From the NCBI GenBank assembly GCA_951799445.1, contig OX637290.1:808501-872500 (forward strand): DNA of 64,000 bases. Direction: 5' to 3'. This document shows, piece by piece, positions 21,315 through 33,009 of this stretch. How positions within the stretch are numbered: position 1 is the stretch's first letter; the number at the start of each line of letters is the position of its first letter. The position numbers and the translations under genes were made by a program. The notes beneath the pieces were generated by a model. The model ran no database searches. It had not been told where the DNA came from and worked only from the letters and a program-made list of their open reading frames with translations. This DNA is from Pseudisothecium myosuroides. Lineage: Eukaryota > Streptophyta > Bryopsida > Hypnales > Lembophyllaceae.

Positions 21315-24178
21315 ATGGATCTCTCCTCCACACTTCACAAGATTATAGATGCAGCCAACGATGAGGTTCAAATTCTTGAGGTAATGAATGTTGATGTTCT
21401 AGAGTGTGAGGGACTTCCGCGTTGCCTCTGGAATACAATGGTTGTCACTCTTTATAATGAGGCGGGAGTACTTGTTGGTGAAGGTACTTGCCATAGCGTT
21501 AACTGTGACTTGGTGCTTGGTGCCAACGGTCCGTTGGGAGACACTCATGTAGCTGTCCACATTTCAAAGACACATTCTGTTGAGCACCTGCCGCAAGAGA
21601 GGGTGTGCTCCTTACTAGCATGGCCTATTCATCTAATCCATTGCCGTGGTGCAAGCCTTCGTGACCATGAGGCCCGTGACAAGTTTAACATTCATCAAGC
21701 GGTTCTCCTGAACCCGCCGTCTATGACGTCTTCTTGACCATTTACAAGTGCCGTTCGGAATCCTCCTCAACAAACTGCTCTCAAAACTAAGGATCTCCTT
21801 ACTCAGGACTCCATCAATACGGTGTCTAGCAAAATCTGTTGCACCCAAAATTGCGTTCAGCCATTTCCGAGGGAGAAGATTCGAGCATTTTGCAACCGTA
21901 TGTACCGGAATTCGATGTTCAAGCATAGAGCCTTCATGAAGACTAAAGTGCACAGGCAGGTTCATCGTGATGTACGCGGGAGAAGGATGGTGACATTTGA
22001 AGAAATACTTGTGTGCATGCAAGCATGGATGCATATTTCCGGGGTCCCAGAGTCCACATTCTTCCGCTATCAAGTACACATGAAGGATCGTCGAGAAGCA
22101 ATGGATCACGGGAATACGGGATTGCTGAAGCCAAGGAAATACACTCAACAAGCTACTGCTACGTTGAAGTGCATCCTTGACAAGGAGGCCAATCACATGC
22201 CACATCGTATGCAAACCATGGAGTCTGGAGAGAAGGTTGTGTCCATGTGTCTGCCTCCTACCTTTCAATGGAAGGGAAGAATGAAGGAAATCAATGATGC
22301 CAATGCTGCCAATGCTGCCTTCGGATTGGCTGTAGTGTCAACTTCGAACTTAAGCAAAATCAGATCTTCTAGGTTCTCAGAGTATGAGGTGAAGAAGCTA
22401 GGAGACAACTTTGCTCGTTGCGCAAAATGTGACACATTGCAAGAGCTGAGGAAGGGTGCTCTTGCTGGCTCTGAAACTGCTCTAATGTATTCACGGCAGT
22501 TGGACAAACATTTGGCTGTTGCTCGTGCTCATCGGGAGTTATACTATGCAAACCGTTATCGGTCGCATACATTTCCACACGAGTGCCTTACAATCATGCA
22601 CGACAAGATGGATCATTCCAAAACCGCTTGTCCGGTTTTTTCCCACAAGAGTAAAGACACTGATGGCGTGACAAAGTGCCGGTGACTATTGTTGGCATGA
22701 TTGCGCATGGGCATATTGATGTGCGGTATGTATATTATGGTTTGGATCTATTTCCCCATGATTTGAACTATACCATTGGTTCGATGGCGAAGTTGCTGCG
22801 AGATTTAGAATTGCCACCGAAGTCGTCTTCTCGGAAGTTGTTTGTGGGGTCTAGGTCGACAAATTTGTTTAAGGCCGTGTTGAAGGGTGTAGAGATGTGC
22901 AAAGCATCGCTTCCTCCACCGCCGATTACTTTAGTTCCAGCGACACCATTGCCACCCATTCTCAATGTGCAGATGGACAATGCCACCGGGGACAACAAGA
23001 ATAGATTTGTTTTTTGTTTCTAGTCTCTACTGGTTGCAAATAAGATCTTTCGTGAAGTGTATGTAAACTTCATGATTGTGGGTCATACACACGACGACAT
23101 TGATGCATTATTTGGGAGATGGAGCATGCAATTGAAGAAAGAGAATTTCTCTACAGTTCCTGCACTTATGAAGTCATTCATGGATGTCGAATCCATCCCC
23201 ACTATCCCTCACCTTATAGAAGAGGTGCCTGATTTCAAGGGTTTCATTGAAGGTGCGTTAGTGGACGGTGTAGACACCCTCGTTGGACATACAATACCAC
23301 AACAAGTGAAGTTCTACCTAGATTCAACGGGGTGTCCAGTCATGAAGTACAAATTGAAATGCACTGATGTAGACTGGTTAGGGGCGAACGGTAGAGGCCT
23401 TAAGTTGTGGAAAGAAGATGCTGAAGGGCAAAGTTTGTGGCCGCGTAGTGTACCCTTACCAATTCCGCAGAGGGCAATGAAAGGCGAGCAGGACATTGTG
23501 AAAGGTTTATCTGCTTTTATGAAGTACTGGGAGAATTTGTGCAATGCAGACGTCACTGGAGAATGCCGACGGCGCTACGAGCATGTGGTGCACTACTGGC
23601 GTGATGTGAAAATGGCTTTGTAGGAACCACTACCTGAAACTACTATTTTGAAAGATGGTTTCTTGCCGACTACCCGAGTTCAAGCGACTGAAGCTGATCA
23701 GTTTAATGAGCACGGCAATGACCGTGAGGAGTTTGGGCAAGATGATGCATATGTCGGGCCATTACGGGGTCGCCCACCACCATCCTTCAGGGTGGGTCGA
23801 GATCTCTTCAAAGACTATTTTGTTGTGCTTTTTCCCGCAGACAACGACTTGCATCCAATTTGGATTGCAAGGGCGTTGTCTGATCCTTTCGTTGATCCGC
23901 AAAATCCGAATTGCGTGCTCATTTAATACTTTCGTCCAACAATAAGAAATCAGGATGTTTAAGACTTCTATACTGGATGGGACAACAAAGGAGGTTTATT
24001 TTGGAAAATTGATGCTGAAGAATTGGCAATTTGGCAACACAATGATGCTATTATGACAGCGTGGAAGTCTCAGACCCAAAAAACTACGGAAGAGTGCACA
24101 ATTTTGATTCCTGCTACTCAAATTGAAGTCATCAAGTAGAGTTTGGCAAACGAGGCTTCGTCTTCAACACAACGGTAG
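21315..24178 (+). pseudogene. Element A gene 1: transposase-like protein, decayed
   Basis: Homologue of element B gene 1 along its whole length. Start at 21315 (MDLSSTLHK); the conserved PLGDTHVAV and WPI-HC-GASLRDHE motifs of the N-terminal part follow. Defects seen by alignment with B are TGA for Trp near 21735, a one-base deletion near 22678, and TAG for Trp near 23021. Further defects are TAG for Glu near 23621, TAA for Gln near 23924 and 23958, and TAG for Gln near 24137. Core motifs HDKMDHSKT, VQMDNATGDNKN and GHTHDDIDALFGRWS are intact as sequence. The protein would be inactive as it stands, so element A probably depended on a relative for movement. Confidence 0.85.
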
Positions 24179-24671
24179 ACCGGTGGTTTTACAAGAGTCG
24201 AAGTACGTTGTTAGCTATATGTTATAGAGTGCTATTTGGTTTTTATATGTCTACAATATGCTTTCACATGATTGTAAGGGAAGCATTATATTTTGTTTTC
24301 TCATATAGATGAGAGGTTGTTGTTTTAGGGTTATAAATGTTTTGGTAATGATTTTTATAGGTACAACTAGAGTTATACATGTCTAGTGGAGAATACATAT
24401 TTTCTTGATGTATTTGCAAACTCCCTATTGCAATGCAATATGTAGACCATATTAATGTATTTGGTATTACATTTAATGTTCGCTTCGTTGTGGAGTATAT
24501 GAAATTTTTGACAAAAAACGATGCAATATTTAGTTCAAGACACATATTGTTTGAAAGACTCTCATTTTAATGGAAATTGCTACTTTGAATTCATTATAAT
24601 ATGTGATTATGGAGCTAAAGTGAAGCCCATTTTGATTCACTCATCGAGCCTTTGAAGGCCTAATATTAATT

Positions 24672-24706
24672 TGGGAGGGTCCCACCCTCCCATTTTAATG
24701 AATATA
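24672..24706 (-). repeat. Element A right terminus with hairpin
   Basis: CATTTTAATGAATATA terminus preceded by the perfect hairpin GGGAGGGT-CCC-ACCCTCCC. The left end of element B has the same arrangement (29636-29653), so the hairpin marks the transposase-side end in both. Confidence 0.8.
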
Positions 24707-26460
24707 ATGTTTTCAATCTTTTTTGCAACAAGTATATAGCAACAATCATGCTTGTTTTCTTCTTATTTCATCCGAATTGTGAAAGCAACCCTCACTTTGA
24801 ATGTTATTCCCTCAAAATTGGCCTCAAGACGCTTACAAGGACCTTGAGCTAATTTTGAAACAGAAGAGAGGCCTAGCAAAACAGATGGCAATGGTAGGGT
24901 TGTAGGGGTCTCAACAAACTAGACAATTGCGTATACTTTCTTCCTTCGACAATCTATTGTTTGCTCCAAAACATGCAAGCAAAGGTAATAAAACATTTAA
25001 GAATCTTCAATGATACTTTCAGTGTCACTAAAAGTAGCACAATGTTTGCTGAGTTGTCCTTTAGAACATCTTGTATCTTCTTGTTAGTTTCACACTTCGT
25101 AGGTGAATGAATGCGAGACATCTAACTCAACAACGTTTTAAAATTTAAAATGTTTTGTTCAGATACATTTCGCAGTGACTTTTGTATGATTGTTAGTTTA
25201 ACCTTATAAAGATGGATTGGTCTCCGCGAAAATCATCCTTTCTGAAACCGTGGGAATCAATGACTTAGAAAAATGGAAAAGCACTCATTGGAAATCGAAG
25301 CACTATAGAAGACCTTTGACTTTTCACAACAAAATTTCAAGGATGAATAGTTGCACTTGTGTCTTATACAGAAGGATTCTCTGTCATCCATCGAACACTT
25401 AGTGTCCGCGGCAGCGTTACATGGTTAAGTGTTTTATGAGGCAAATGTTACAAGAAACGAGGAGAAGCCGCTAAGGGAAGCATACAAGAAAGTGGATTGG
25501 CCTGTATTCGGAGATGGTTTCTTGTTGTATATTAGAGTAGGCTTGGTACTCTTGATGATTTTAAACAACATTTAATTTAGAATTTTTGAGGACCACCCGT
25601 CTTTAGTAGAAAGATCCAATCTCAGGATACTAGAGCACCTCAAGTTTCTCGAGAGCGACTAGAGTGGTATAAGTTGCGAAGCTATAATGATCTTGAATAG
25701 TTACTTTGAAAATGCACCAATGAGCCTCTTGTGAATATACTCTAAATTTTTTTCACTACTTATGTTCTTTAGCATCCAAGTGATTTGGTTTTGTTTCCTT
25801 TTCCTACTCAATTTACATTGACTTAGAATTTTCAAGTATTTAAATCTTTTGTGAACATCGTAATTTTCCTTGAGTCATTATAAATTGTGCAAATAAGTGG
25901 CGCTCGGTATACTTGATCGTTGTTATGTTGTGATACTTTGTTACCATAACTTTTTTGTAGATGAGGGGCAGAATCTGAACAATTTAGAGTATAACTGATC
26001 CAGTATTTGTAAGAAGCACCATGCCATCATAAACCTCAAAAAGAAACCAAAACTATTATAGTATTGGATTAATGCTACTTTATATATTGACGCATACGAT
26101 CTATATAAAGACGAGAATATCAATGTTGAATAGAAGATTAAGGCAAAAGATGCTTGTTACGTCTATAAAGGTATTCAAAGAACAGCAACTCCATCAAGAC
26201 ATGCTTGGCCTGCTGAAACATGTATTTCATTGAGAGCATTTTGGAGTCTTGTGTCTTGACACTCTCTATCAACAATGTCTTGCACAAACACATCGTGCCA
26301 AGATCATATCGAGCCAACATGAGAGCAAGCGTGCCATAAGTAACAATAGACCTTGTAATTGGCTAGCAACCTAACCACACCAAAGTCCAATAGCTCCTAA
26401 CCAGCGGTGAATACCGTGGTTATAGGAAAAACGCCTTGTGACTTGTGATGTATATCACAA
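24707..26460. other. No gene recognised between element A and the retrotransposon
   Basis: Short frames only. It may hold the 3' long terminal repeat and flank of the minus-strand retrotransposon, but I could not define LTR ends because the partner LTR lies outside the window. Confidence 0.4.
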
Positions 26461-26725
26461 TCACGGCAAATCCTGCAAGTAATGAAAGAAATGCGAAAAA
26501 CATCCTATCATCACAAACACTAACCACCAGCGACATCCATAGCAAAGTAAAGAAATTAAACACCCATGATACAAGAGTACACCAGATGTAGCAAGTAGTT
26601 TGATAACCACTCCTTTACTCGCCCTCTTCGCCGGTGTCGAAGCCCCTTTCACACTGGCAAACTCAGTGGCCTTCTCCAAAGAACCAACGAGAACCCAATG
26701 GAAAACCCTACAAAGATGAAGATGC

Positions 26726-27110
26726 TTATCCATGCCCCGGCACACATTTGGGACAAACCCACCGACTTGCCGGAATTTCTTGCAATGGCGGTGTCAAACA
26801 ATCCATGTGCCACCCAGTCGAACAAACATCGCACAATACCATAGTGGCAGTGCTTTTGGCACTTCCACACAACACGCATTTCAGCCCAGTCGAAATCCGT
26901 GACCCGCTGGAATCAATACGTCCATCAATGTGTGGCAAATGACATGGCGCACAATTGCACGTGTGATCTTTCCAGATCTTGCCATCACGACCCTCCAAGA
27001 GCAAAACTCCCGACTTAAGCACCTCACGCACTCGTAGAATAATACGCCCTGCAGTCACGTCAAAGGTGGTAGGCGCCGTTTGTTGCAAATAGACATAATC
27101 ACCAGGCAGA
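26726..27110 (-). CDS. PHD finger at integrase C-terminus (retrotransposon)
   Basis: A complete C4HC3 zinc-finger pattern is visible: CVLC, CDVC, H-MDC and CPKC, with the typical W before the last pair (RWVCPKC). PHD fingers read histone H3 tails. Just upstream is the integrase tail GDYVYLQQ and a smaller Cys/His cluster (CNCAPCH). The frame joins the integrase frame by a one-base shift near 27105-27115. Many Ty3/gypsy elements have a chromodomain in this place that steers integration; here a PHD finger occupies it. Role in target choice is inference. Confidence 0.8.
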
Positions 27111-28000
27111 AACGTCGCACTTGAGGTCTACAGCCTCCTCCTCGTATCGTGGCATAACGTAGAGTGTCTCTATGCTGTGCAATAGAAAGGTTCTCCAAAG
27201 CCATGGGCATCACCCTCTTGTATAATTCCGCACGTTGCTTGCATATTCGAGCCCACGTGTCTGGATCATCTATGTGATCCAATATCTTGTCTGCATCTTG
27301 TTTGATTGCCATCGGTAAAACCGGATGGCGACCAAACAACAAATAATAGGGTGAGAAAGAAGCCAAAGATGCTTGCTTACTAAACCGATAGCCTATTGCT
27401 ATCCACGGTAGTTGTAAATCCCAATCTCTATGATGGCCCTTCTTCAAACTATACTTGCGAAGTCCCCTCTTGACGGTTTGCACCATGCGCTCCGCCAATC
27501 CATCTGCTTCGGGATGATCCCGTGAAGTAGTGCGGTGATCAATCATCGCTTGTTTGCACAAGGCTTGAAATTCTCCAAGAAACTCACGCCCTTGGTCAAT
27601 CAACACCTCGGCTGGAACTCCAAAGCGACTCAACAGTCGGTCTAAGAATAAGTAAGCGACCCCTTCACTGAACTTGTCAGGCAATGCCACCAACTCTATC
27701 CATTTGGAGAAGTGCTCAATCATCACCAATACATACTTGTTATGTCGTGGTGTTACTAGCAATGGTCCTGTAAAGTCCAAACTCCACCTATAGCCCAATC
27801 CCATGATTGACAATGGTTGTAGTTGAGGCATCGGGGCATTAAATGATGCCCGTACTCAATCACAAACCGTGCATCTGGCTATCAACTGTTGGACTTACGT
27901 TTACATGCTTCGCCACCAATAGTGAATCTGCAGCAAGCTGTGAGTTCTTCGCACTCCAAAGTGCCCCAAGTCCTCGTGTGCATGCATAACTAACTTCACT
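27055..28000 (-). pseudogene. Ty3/gypsy integrase, decayed
   Basis: The zinc-binding HHCC region is split by stops: H-DLGHFGVRRTHSLL at about 27960, then TAA, TAA and TGA around 27890-27860, and RCTVCD. The catalytic core reads WSLDFTGPL (first Asp), LIDQGREF (second Asp) and GLAERMVQ (Glu), with about 34 residues between the last two. The tail FGRHPVLPM is typical of gypsy integrases. TGA in VCD-stop-VRASF fits a CGA to TGA change at an Arg codon. Acts on cDNA ends in the nucleus when intact. Confidence 0.9.
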
Positions 28001-28781
28001 CTCTCATGAGGCGTCGGTACCACCCTTTTGTTGCCATCTGGCCATATACGAAGTAAGTGATCCCCTTCCCATACAAACCTCTTGGCTTGTTGTAGGATCC
28101 GGTCCTTCTCCTTGGCTGACACTGTAGGTGTCAATTCACCAAGCTTCAAATACTTCATCACATCTCCATCCTCGAAAATGTCCTTGGCGCCCCCAGACTT
28201 TTCACCACCATCCGCATCCATCTTGGCCACAATGGCTTCCTCGGTGACGTCTTCAGTCATTGCCAACAAACTCAAATAGGCGGCAGCATGCCACCCTGGT
28301 AACGAATCTTCTCCCTCCTCCACGTGCCAACAAGCCTCAGTGGAGTCCACTTGGCTAAGACTTGGATTGCGACTCAAGCCGTCCGCATCCATGTTCACCA
28401 AACCGGCACAGTGTACAACTTTGAAGTCATACTCCATCAACATCAAGGCCCATCGTGCAAGCTTATTAGTAAGCTTGTCAGACTCCATGAGCCACTTCAA
28501 CGGTTGGTGGTCTGTCACCAATAGAAATTTGTTGCCATATAAATAACAACAAAAGTGAACAATGGCCCAAATCGCTGCTAAACACTCTCCCTCGTATGAG
28601 CTGTACTATGCCTCCGCATTGTTGTTGGAGCGACTGGCATAAGCTACTACAAACTCCCTGCCATCATCGTCCATTTGTGTCAACACTGCGCTAATCCCCA
28701 GTGAGCTCTAATCTGTGTGCAACTGGTAAGTTCTACCAGGAATCGGCCTCCTCAAGATGCGTGCCGATGATAAACGCTCCT
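27901..28781 (-). pseudogene. RNase H domain of gypsy polyprotein, decayed
   Basis: Reads LHTD-stop-SSLGISAVLTQ, VVAYASRSNNNAEA-stop-YSSYEGECLA, then VTDHQPLKWL and a long connection to the integrase zinc region. The first stop (TAG) replaces the usual Trp of TDWS, consistent with a TGG to TAG change. RNase H removes RNA from the RNA-DNA hybrid in reverse transcription. Confidence 0.85.
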
Positions 28782-29621
28782 TCAATTGCGTGAAGGCGGC
28801 CCTTGCTCATCTCCCCACATCCAAAGTTGATCATTCCTTGTCAGCATGGTCAATGGCTTTGCAATGGCACTGAACGTTTTCACAAACTTCCGATAGTAGT
28901 TGCACAACTCTAAAAACGTCCGCAGTCTACTCACATCCTTCGGCCTTGGTATAGAAACCATCACTTCCACTTTACTAGCTACCACACCCAATTCACCAGG
29001 GTATATCATGTGGCCCAAGTACTCTACACGGTTATAATAAAACTTGCATTTATTCGGATGCAATTTTAAGCCATGGAGTCTCAGTTTAGCAAAAACCTCC
29101 TTCAAGTGAACTCTATGTTGGTTCTGATTCATGCTATAGACAATGATGTCATCAATGTAGCATTTCACAAACTCCAAGTTCGCAAAGATACGGTCCATGA
29201 CCCTTTGAAACTCAGCGGGTGCGTTTTTCAACCCAAAGGAAAGGAACCTCCACTGATACAAGCGGTCCTTTCCATCCTCATCAATCCTCCAAAACGCTGT
29301 CTTTCCTTTATCACCTTCTCAAATGCCAAGTTGGTGATATCTCGACCGGAGATCCAAAGTACTAAATACTTATGCGTGGCCAATGGCGTCAAAGTTCTCC
29401 TCCGGTGTTGGCATCGCATAACGGTCGGACTTTGTGAACTTATTGATTCTCCGATAATCCCCACACATCCTCTTCTCGGTCCAATTACCGAAAATATCCT
29501 TTTTGGATGGCATAACCGTTGCTGATGCATACTCACAGTCCGAAGGCGCTAACTCCACCAACCCGGACTCCAACAACTCCTTAGTTTGGTCTTGGATCAT
29601 CTTACGCTCTGCCTCAAATAT
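28782..29621 (-). pseudogene. Reverse transcriptase, downstream part
   Basis: Begins directly at the edge of element B with EAERKMIQDQTKELLESGL, continuing the frame that ends at 55639 (DAPIYRKPYKYSEN) on the far side. Further motifs are ATVMPSKKD, CGDYRRIN, RFLSFGLKNAPAEFQRVMD and the catalytic YIDDI. Frameshifts near 29370 and 29260 break it. The family is clear from the residue pattern; the enzyme is inactive because of the insertion and indels. Confidence 0.9.
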
Positions 29622-29653
29622 TATATTCATTAAAATGGAGGGTGGCCGCCCTC
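29622..29653 (+). repeat. Element B left terminal repeat and hairpin
   Basis: TATATTCATTAAAATGGAG followed by the imperfect hairpin GGAGGGTGGCCGCCCTCTC, matching the transposase-side end of element A. Confidence 0.85.
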
Positions 29654-30159
29654 TCAAAATAGTCTTAGGTATTTGAAGGCACAACTAGTGAATTGCATGG
29701 GCTCTACTTTAGTTCGGCAATCTCTCAATTAATTGGTCTAAAGTAGCAATTTCCATTAAAATGAGAGTCATGCAAACAATGAACGCCTTCCAACAAATGT
29801 TGTTATGTTCCATGTCAAACATTCCATGTATTCAAGAAACAAATCGAAAATAAAACACAATAGCAAATACTTTAATATGATATTTAAATTGCACTTCCGA
29901 TATGAATATGGGAAATGCGTCACCAAAACATGTATTATCCACTAGAAATCTATATTTATGAGTTCTATTTTATGAAAATGAACTGTTTACCGTTAAAGAA
30001 AACAAAATCCAGATGTCCACATTCATGAGAACACAAAATGATGTCTTCTACGTATACGCAAAAGCATATTCTAGGCATAGAAATGACAAATAATACACTA
30101 TCATATAGACCTAAGAACATAATAAGGGAGCTTCCCTCCTGCAACCGTTGTACTTAAGA
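29654..30159. other. Subterminal noncoding region of element B
   Basis: Contains an internal copy of the terminal motif (CCATTAAAATGAGAGT at about 29753) that is also present in element A (about 24560-24575). It is otherwise AT-rich and probably the gene 1 3' region. Confidence 0.5.
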
Positions 30160-33000
30160 CTAACGATTTGCAGCCAAACTTTGCTTGATGATTTCAATTT
30201 GAGCAGGAGGAATCTTGATCTTGCAGTGTGCAGTATCTTTCTTGGTCCTACACTTCCACGCTGTCATAACAGCATCCGTGTGCTGCCAAAGTAGTAGTTC
30301 CTTTGCATCAATCTCCCAACATAGACCTCTGCCGTTGTCCCATCCAGTGTAGAATTTTTGAATATTGTCATCTATAGCTGTTGGACGGAAGTACTGAATG
30401 CGCACAGAATTTGGATGTAGTGGATCAACAAAAGGATCAGACAACGCCCTTGCAATCCACACTGGTTGCAACTCATTTTCCGCGGGAGTAATCGCAACAA
30501 AATAGCCTTCGAAGAGATCTCGAGCCACCCTGAAGGACGGTTGTGGGCGACCACTCAATGGCCCGACGTACACATCATCTTCCCCAAACTCTTCACGATC
30601 CTCTCCATCGCTATCTAATTGATCAACCCGAGTCGCCTGAACACGAGTAGTCGGCCAGAAGCCATCCTTCAAAACAGTAGAGTCAGGTAGTGGTTCTTCA
30701 AGTGCTACCTTCACACCACGCCAATAGTGCACTATATGCTCCAGTCGTCTTCGGCATTTCCCAGTGCGGTCTTGGTTGCACAAGTTCTCCCAGTACTTAA
30801 TAAACACGGATATACCCTTCACAATGTCTGCCTCAGCTTTCATTGGGACTGGCAGAACTGCCTGTGGTACTCCACGGGGCCATAAACTTTGCCCCTCCGA
30901 ATCCTCATGCCATAATTTAATTCCGCCACCTGCGCCTGAGGGCAACCAATCTAGGTCAGTGCACAACAATTTGTACTTCATGACAGGACAACCCGTGGAA
31001 TCAAGGTACAACTTCACTTGTTGGGACTTTGTGTGCCCAATCATGATATGGCTGCCAGCCAAAAATTTGCCTGCAATGAAAGCCTTGAAATCAGGCACTT
31101 CTTCTATAAGATGGGGGATAGTAGGAATGGTTTCTACATCCATGAACAACTTCATAAGCGCATGAATTGTCAGGAAATTTTCCTTCTTCAACAATATGCT
31201 CCATCTTCCAAAGAGCGCATCAATGTCGTCATGAGTATGACCCACAATCATGAAGTTCACATACACTTCACGAAAAATCTTGTTTGCAACCAGTAGAGAC
31301 CAGTAGCAAAAAACGTATCTGTTCTTGTTGTCCCCAGCGGCATTGTCCATTTGCACATTCAAAATGGGCGGCAAAGGCGTTGCTGGAACTAAGGTCTCCG
31401 GTGGCAAGGGGAGTGAGGCTTCACACATTTCCGCGCCCTTCAGAAGCGCCTTTGACAAATTTGTCGACCTTGCCCCCACAAACAATTGTCGAGAAGAAGA
31501 CTTTGGCGGCAATTCCAAATCTCGCAATAACTTTGCCATGGAGCCAACGGTGTAGTTCGAATCTTTAGGAAACATTTCCAAGCCATAATGCGCGTACCGA
31601 ACATCACCATGACCATGCGCAATCATGCTGGTGACAGCAACAGGCAATTTCGTGAGCCCGTCTAGTTCTTTAGTCTTGTGAGAGAAGACCGGGGATGCAG
31701 TTTTAGAATGGTCCATCTTGTCATGCATGATTGTCAAACACTCGTGTGAAAAACTGTGCAACTGGTAACGGTTTGCATAATACAGCTCCCTATGCGCCCG
31801 AGCAATAGCCAAGTGTCTATCTAGCCTCCTTGTCCATTTCAGAGCGCTTTCAGATCCGACAAAACAACTCTTCCGTATCTCTTGTAATCTATCACACTCC
31901 GAACACTGAGCAAAGTTATCTCCAGGCTTCTTGACCTCGTACTCCGGGAACTTTGAGGACCTAATCTTGCTCAAGTTTGAAGTTGAAACGTCCGGCAATC
32001 CGAAGGCCGCATTCACTTTGTTGATTTCTTTCATTTTACCCTTCCATTGAAAGGTAGCGGGGAGACACATGGAGACAACTTTGTCCCCTGACTTCAGAGT
32101 TCGGGTACAATGTGGCATGTGATCCGCCTCCTTGTCGAGGATGCACTTCAACGTTGCCGTGGCTTGTTCAGTATGCTTCCTTGGCTTCGACAAGCCCGTA
32201 TTACCGTGTGCACGCGCCTCTCGATCGTCCTTCCAGTATTTCAGGTAACGATAAAATGTTGCCTCCGGGACAGCAGCAATATGCATCCATGCTCGCAAGT
32301 ACACACTAATGCTTTCAATGGTCACCATCTTCCTCCCACGTGCATCAAGATGAACTGATCTGTGCACATCAGTCTTCATGTGGGACCTGAACTTAAATGA
32401 TGAGCTCTGGTTCATGCGTTCTCTGAAGGCTCGAATTTTCTCTCTTGGAAACGGCTGAACACAATTTTTGCTGCAGCAGATTTTGCTGGAAACGAGGTTG
32501 ATGGACTCTTGAGTGAGGAGCTCTTTAGACTTGAGGGCCGTCACGCGAGGTGGATTTTGAAGTAGACTTGAATAAGGCCAGGCAAAAGTTCGTGTAGGAG
32601 GATTCAGAAGAAGGGCCTACTGAGTTCTGAAATTATCCCGTAGTTCATGGTCGCGAAGACTTGCCCCAGAGCAGTGGACTCTGTCAATGGGCCAAGCCAT
32701 CAAATAGTAGATTCTCTCCTCCGGGATGTCCACTTCAGAATGAGTCCTCTTAATGTACACAGCGACGTGGGTATCCCCGAGAGGTCCATTCGCACCGAGC
32801 ACGAGGTCCGAATTGACGCTATGGCAAGTATCTTCGCCAACGAGTAGACCGCCATCGTTGTACAAAGTCACGGTTCTAGTATTCCAGAGACGACGTGGAA
32901 TTCCTTCGCATTCTGGAATTTCAACATTCACACTTTCAACCGCAGGATTTTCCTCGTCTGAATACTCCATAGGGTCAGTTGCAATGTCAGAGGAACTCAT
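30160..33000 (-). CDS. Element B gene 1: large transposase-like protein (D-D-D type)
   Basis: One frame of 946 codons from ATG at 33000 (MSSSDIATD) to TAG at 30160, open except for an in-frame TAG at 32617-32619. Element A has CAA (Gln) at that aligned codon. Numbered from 32544, the protein has a Cys-rich start (CCSKNC, residues 23-28), a CSECD pair near 214, and a core with HDKMDHSKT (about 274), NVQMDNAAGDNKNRY (about 400) and VGHTHDDIDALFGRWS (about 435). These carboxylates look like an RNase H-fold nuclease triad. The pattern resembles the DUF7869-type proteins found in many eukaryotes; that assignment is from memory. Position next to the left terminus and presence in both A and B make it the likely transposase. 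An acceptor (CAG) just upstream at 33010-33012 implies a 5' noncoding exon. Confidence 0.75.
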
Positions 33001-33009
33001 GACAGATAT

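Larger units (their letters stand above)
19830..24706 (+). mobile_element. Element A: 4.9-kb transposon, deletion derivative of the B family
   Basis: Termini TATATTCATTAAAATG (from 19830) and CATTTTAATGAATATA (to 24706) form inverted repeats of 16-20 bp shared with element B. It holds a decayed transposase-like gene on plus (21315-24178), the last exon of gene 2 on minus (20223-20633), and four AGGTCGANTCGACCT palindromes between them. The order and polarity equal those of element B in inverted orientation, but the ParB, methyltransferase-like and phosphatase exons are missing. The right, transposase-side, end has a GGGAGGGTCCCACCCTCCC hairpin (24672-24690). A flanking AT duplication is only partly visible (GT on the left, AT on the right). 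Confidence 0.85.
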
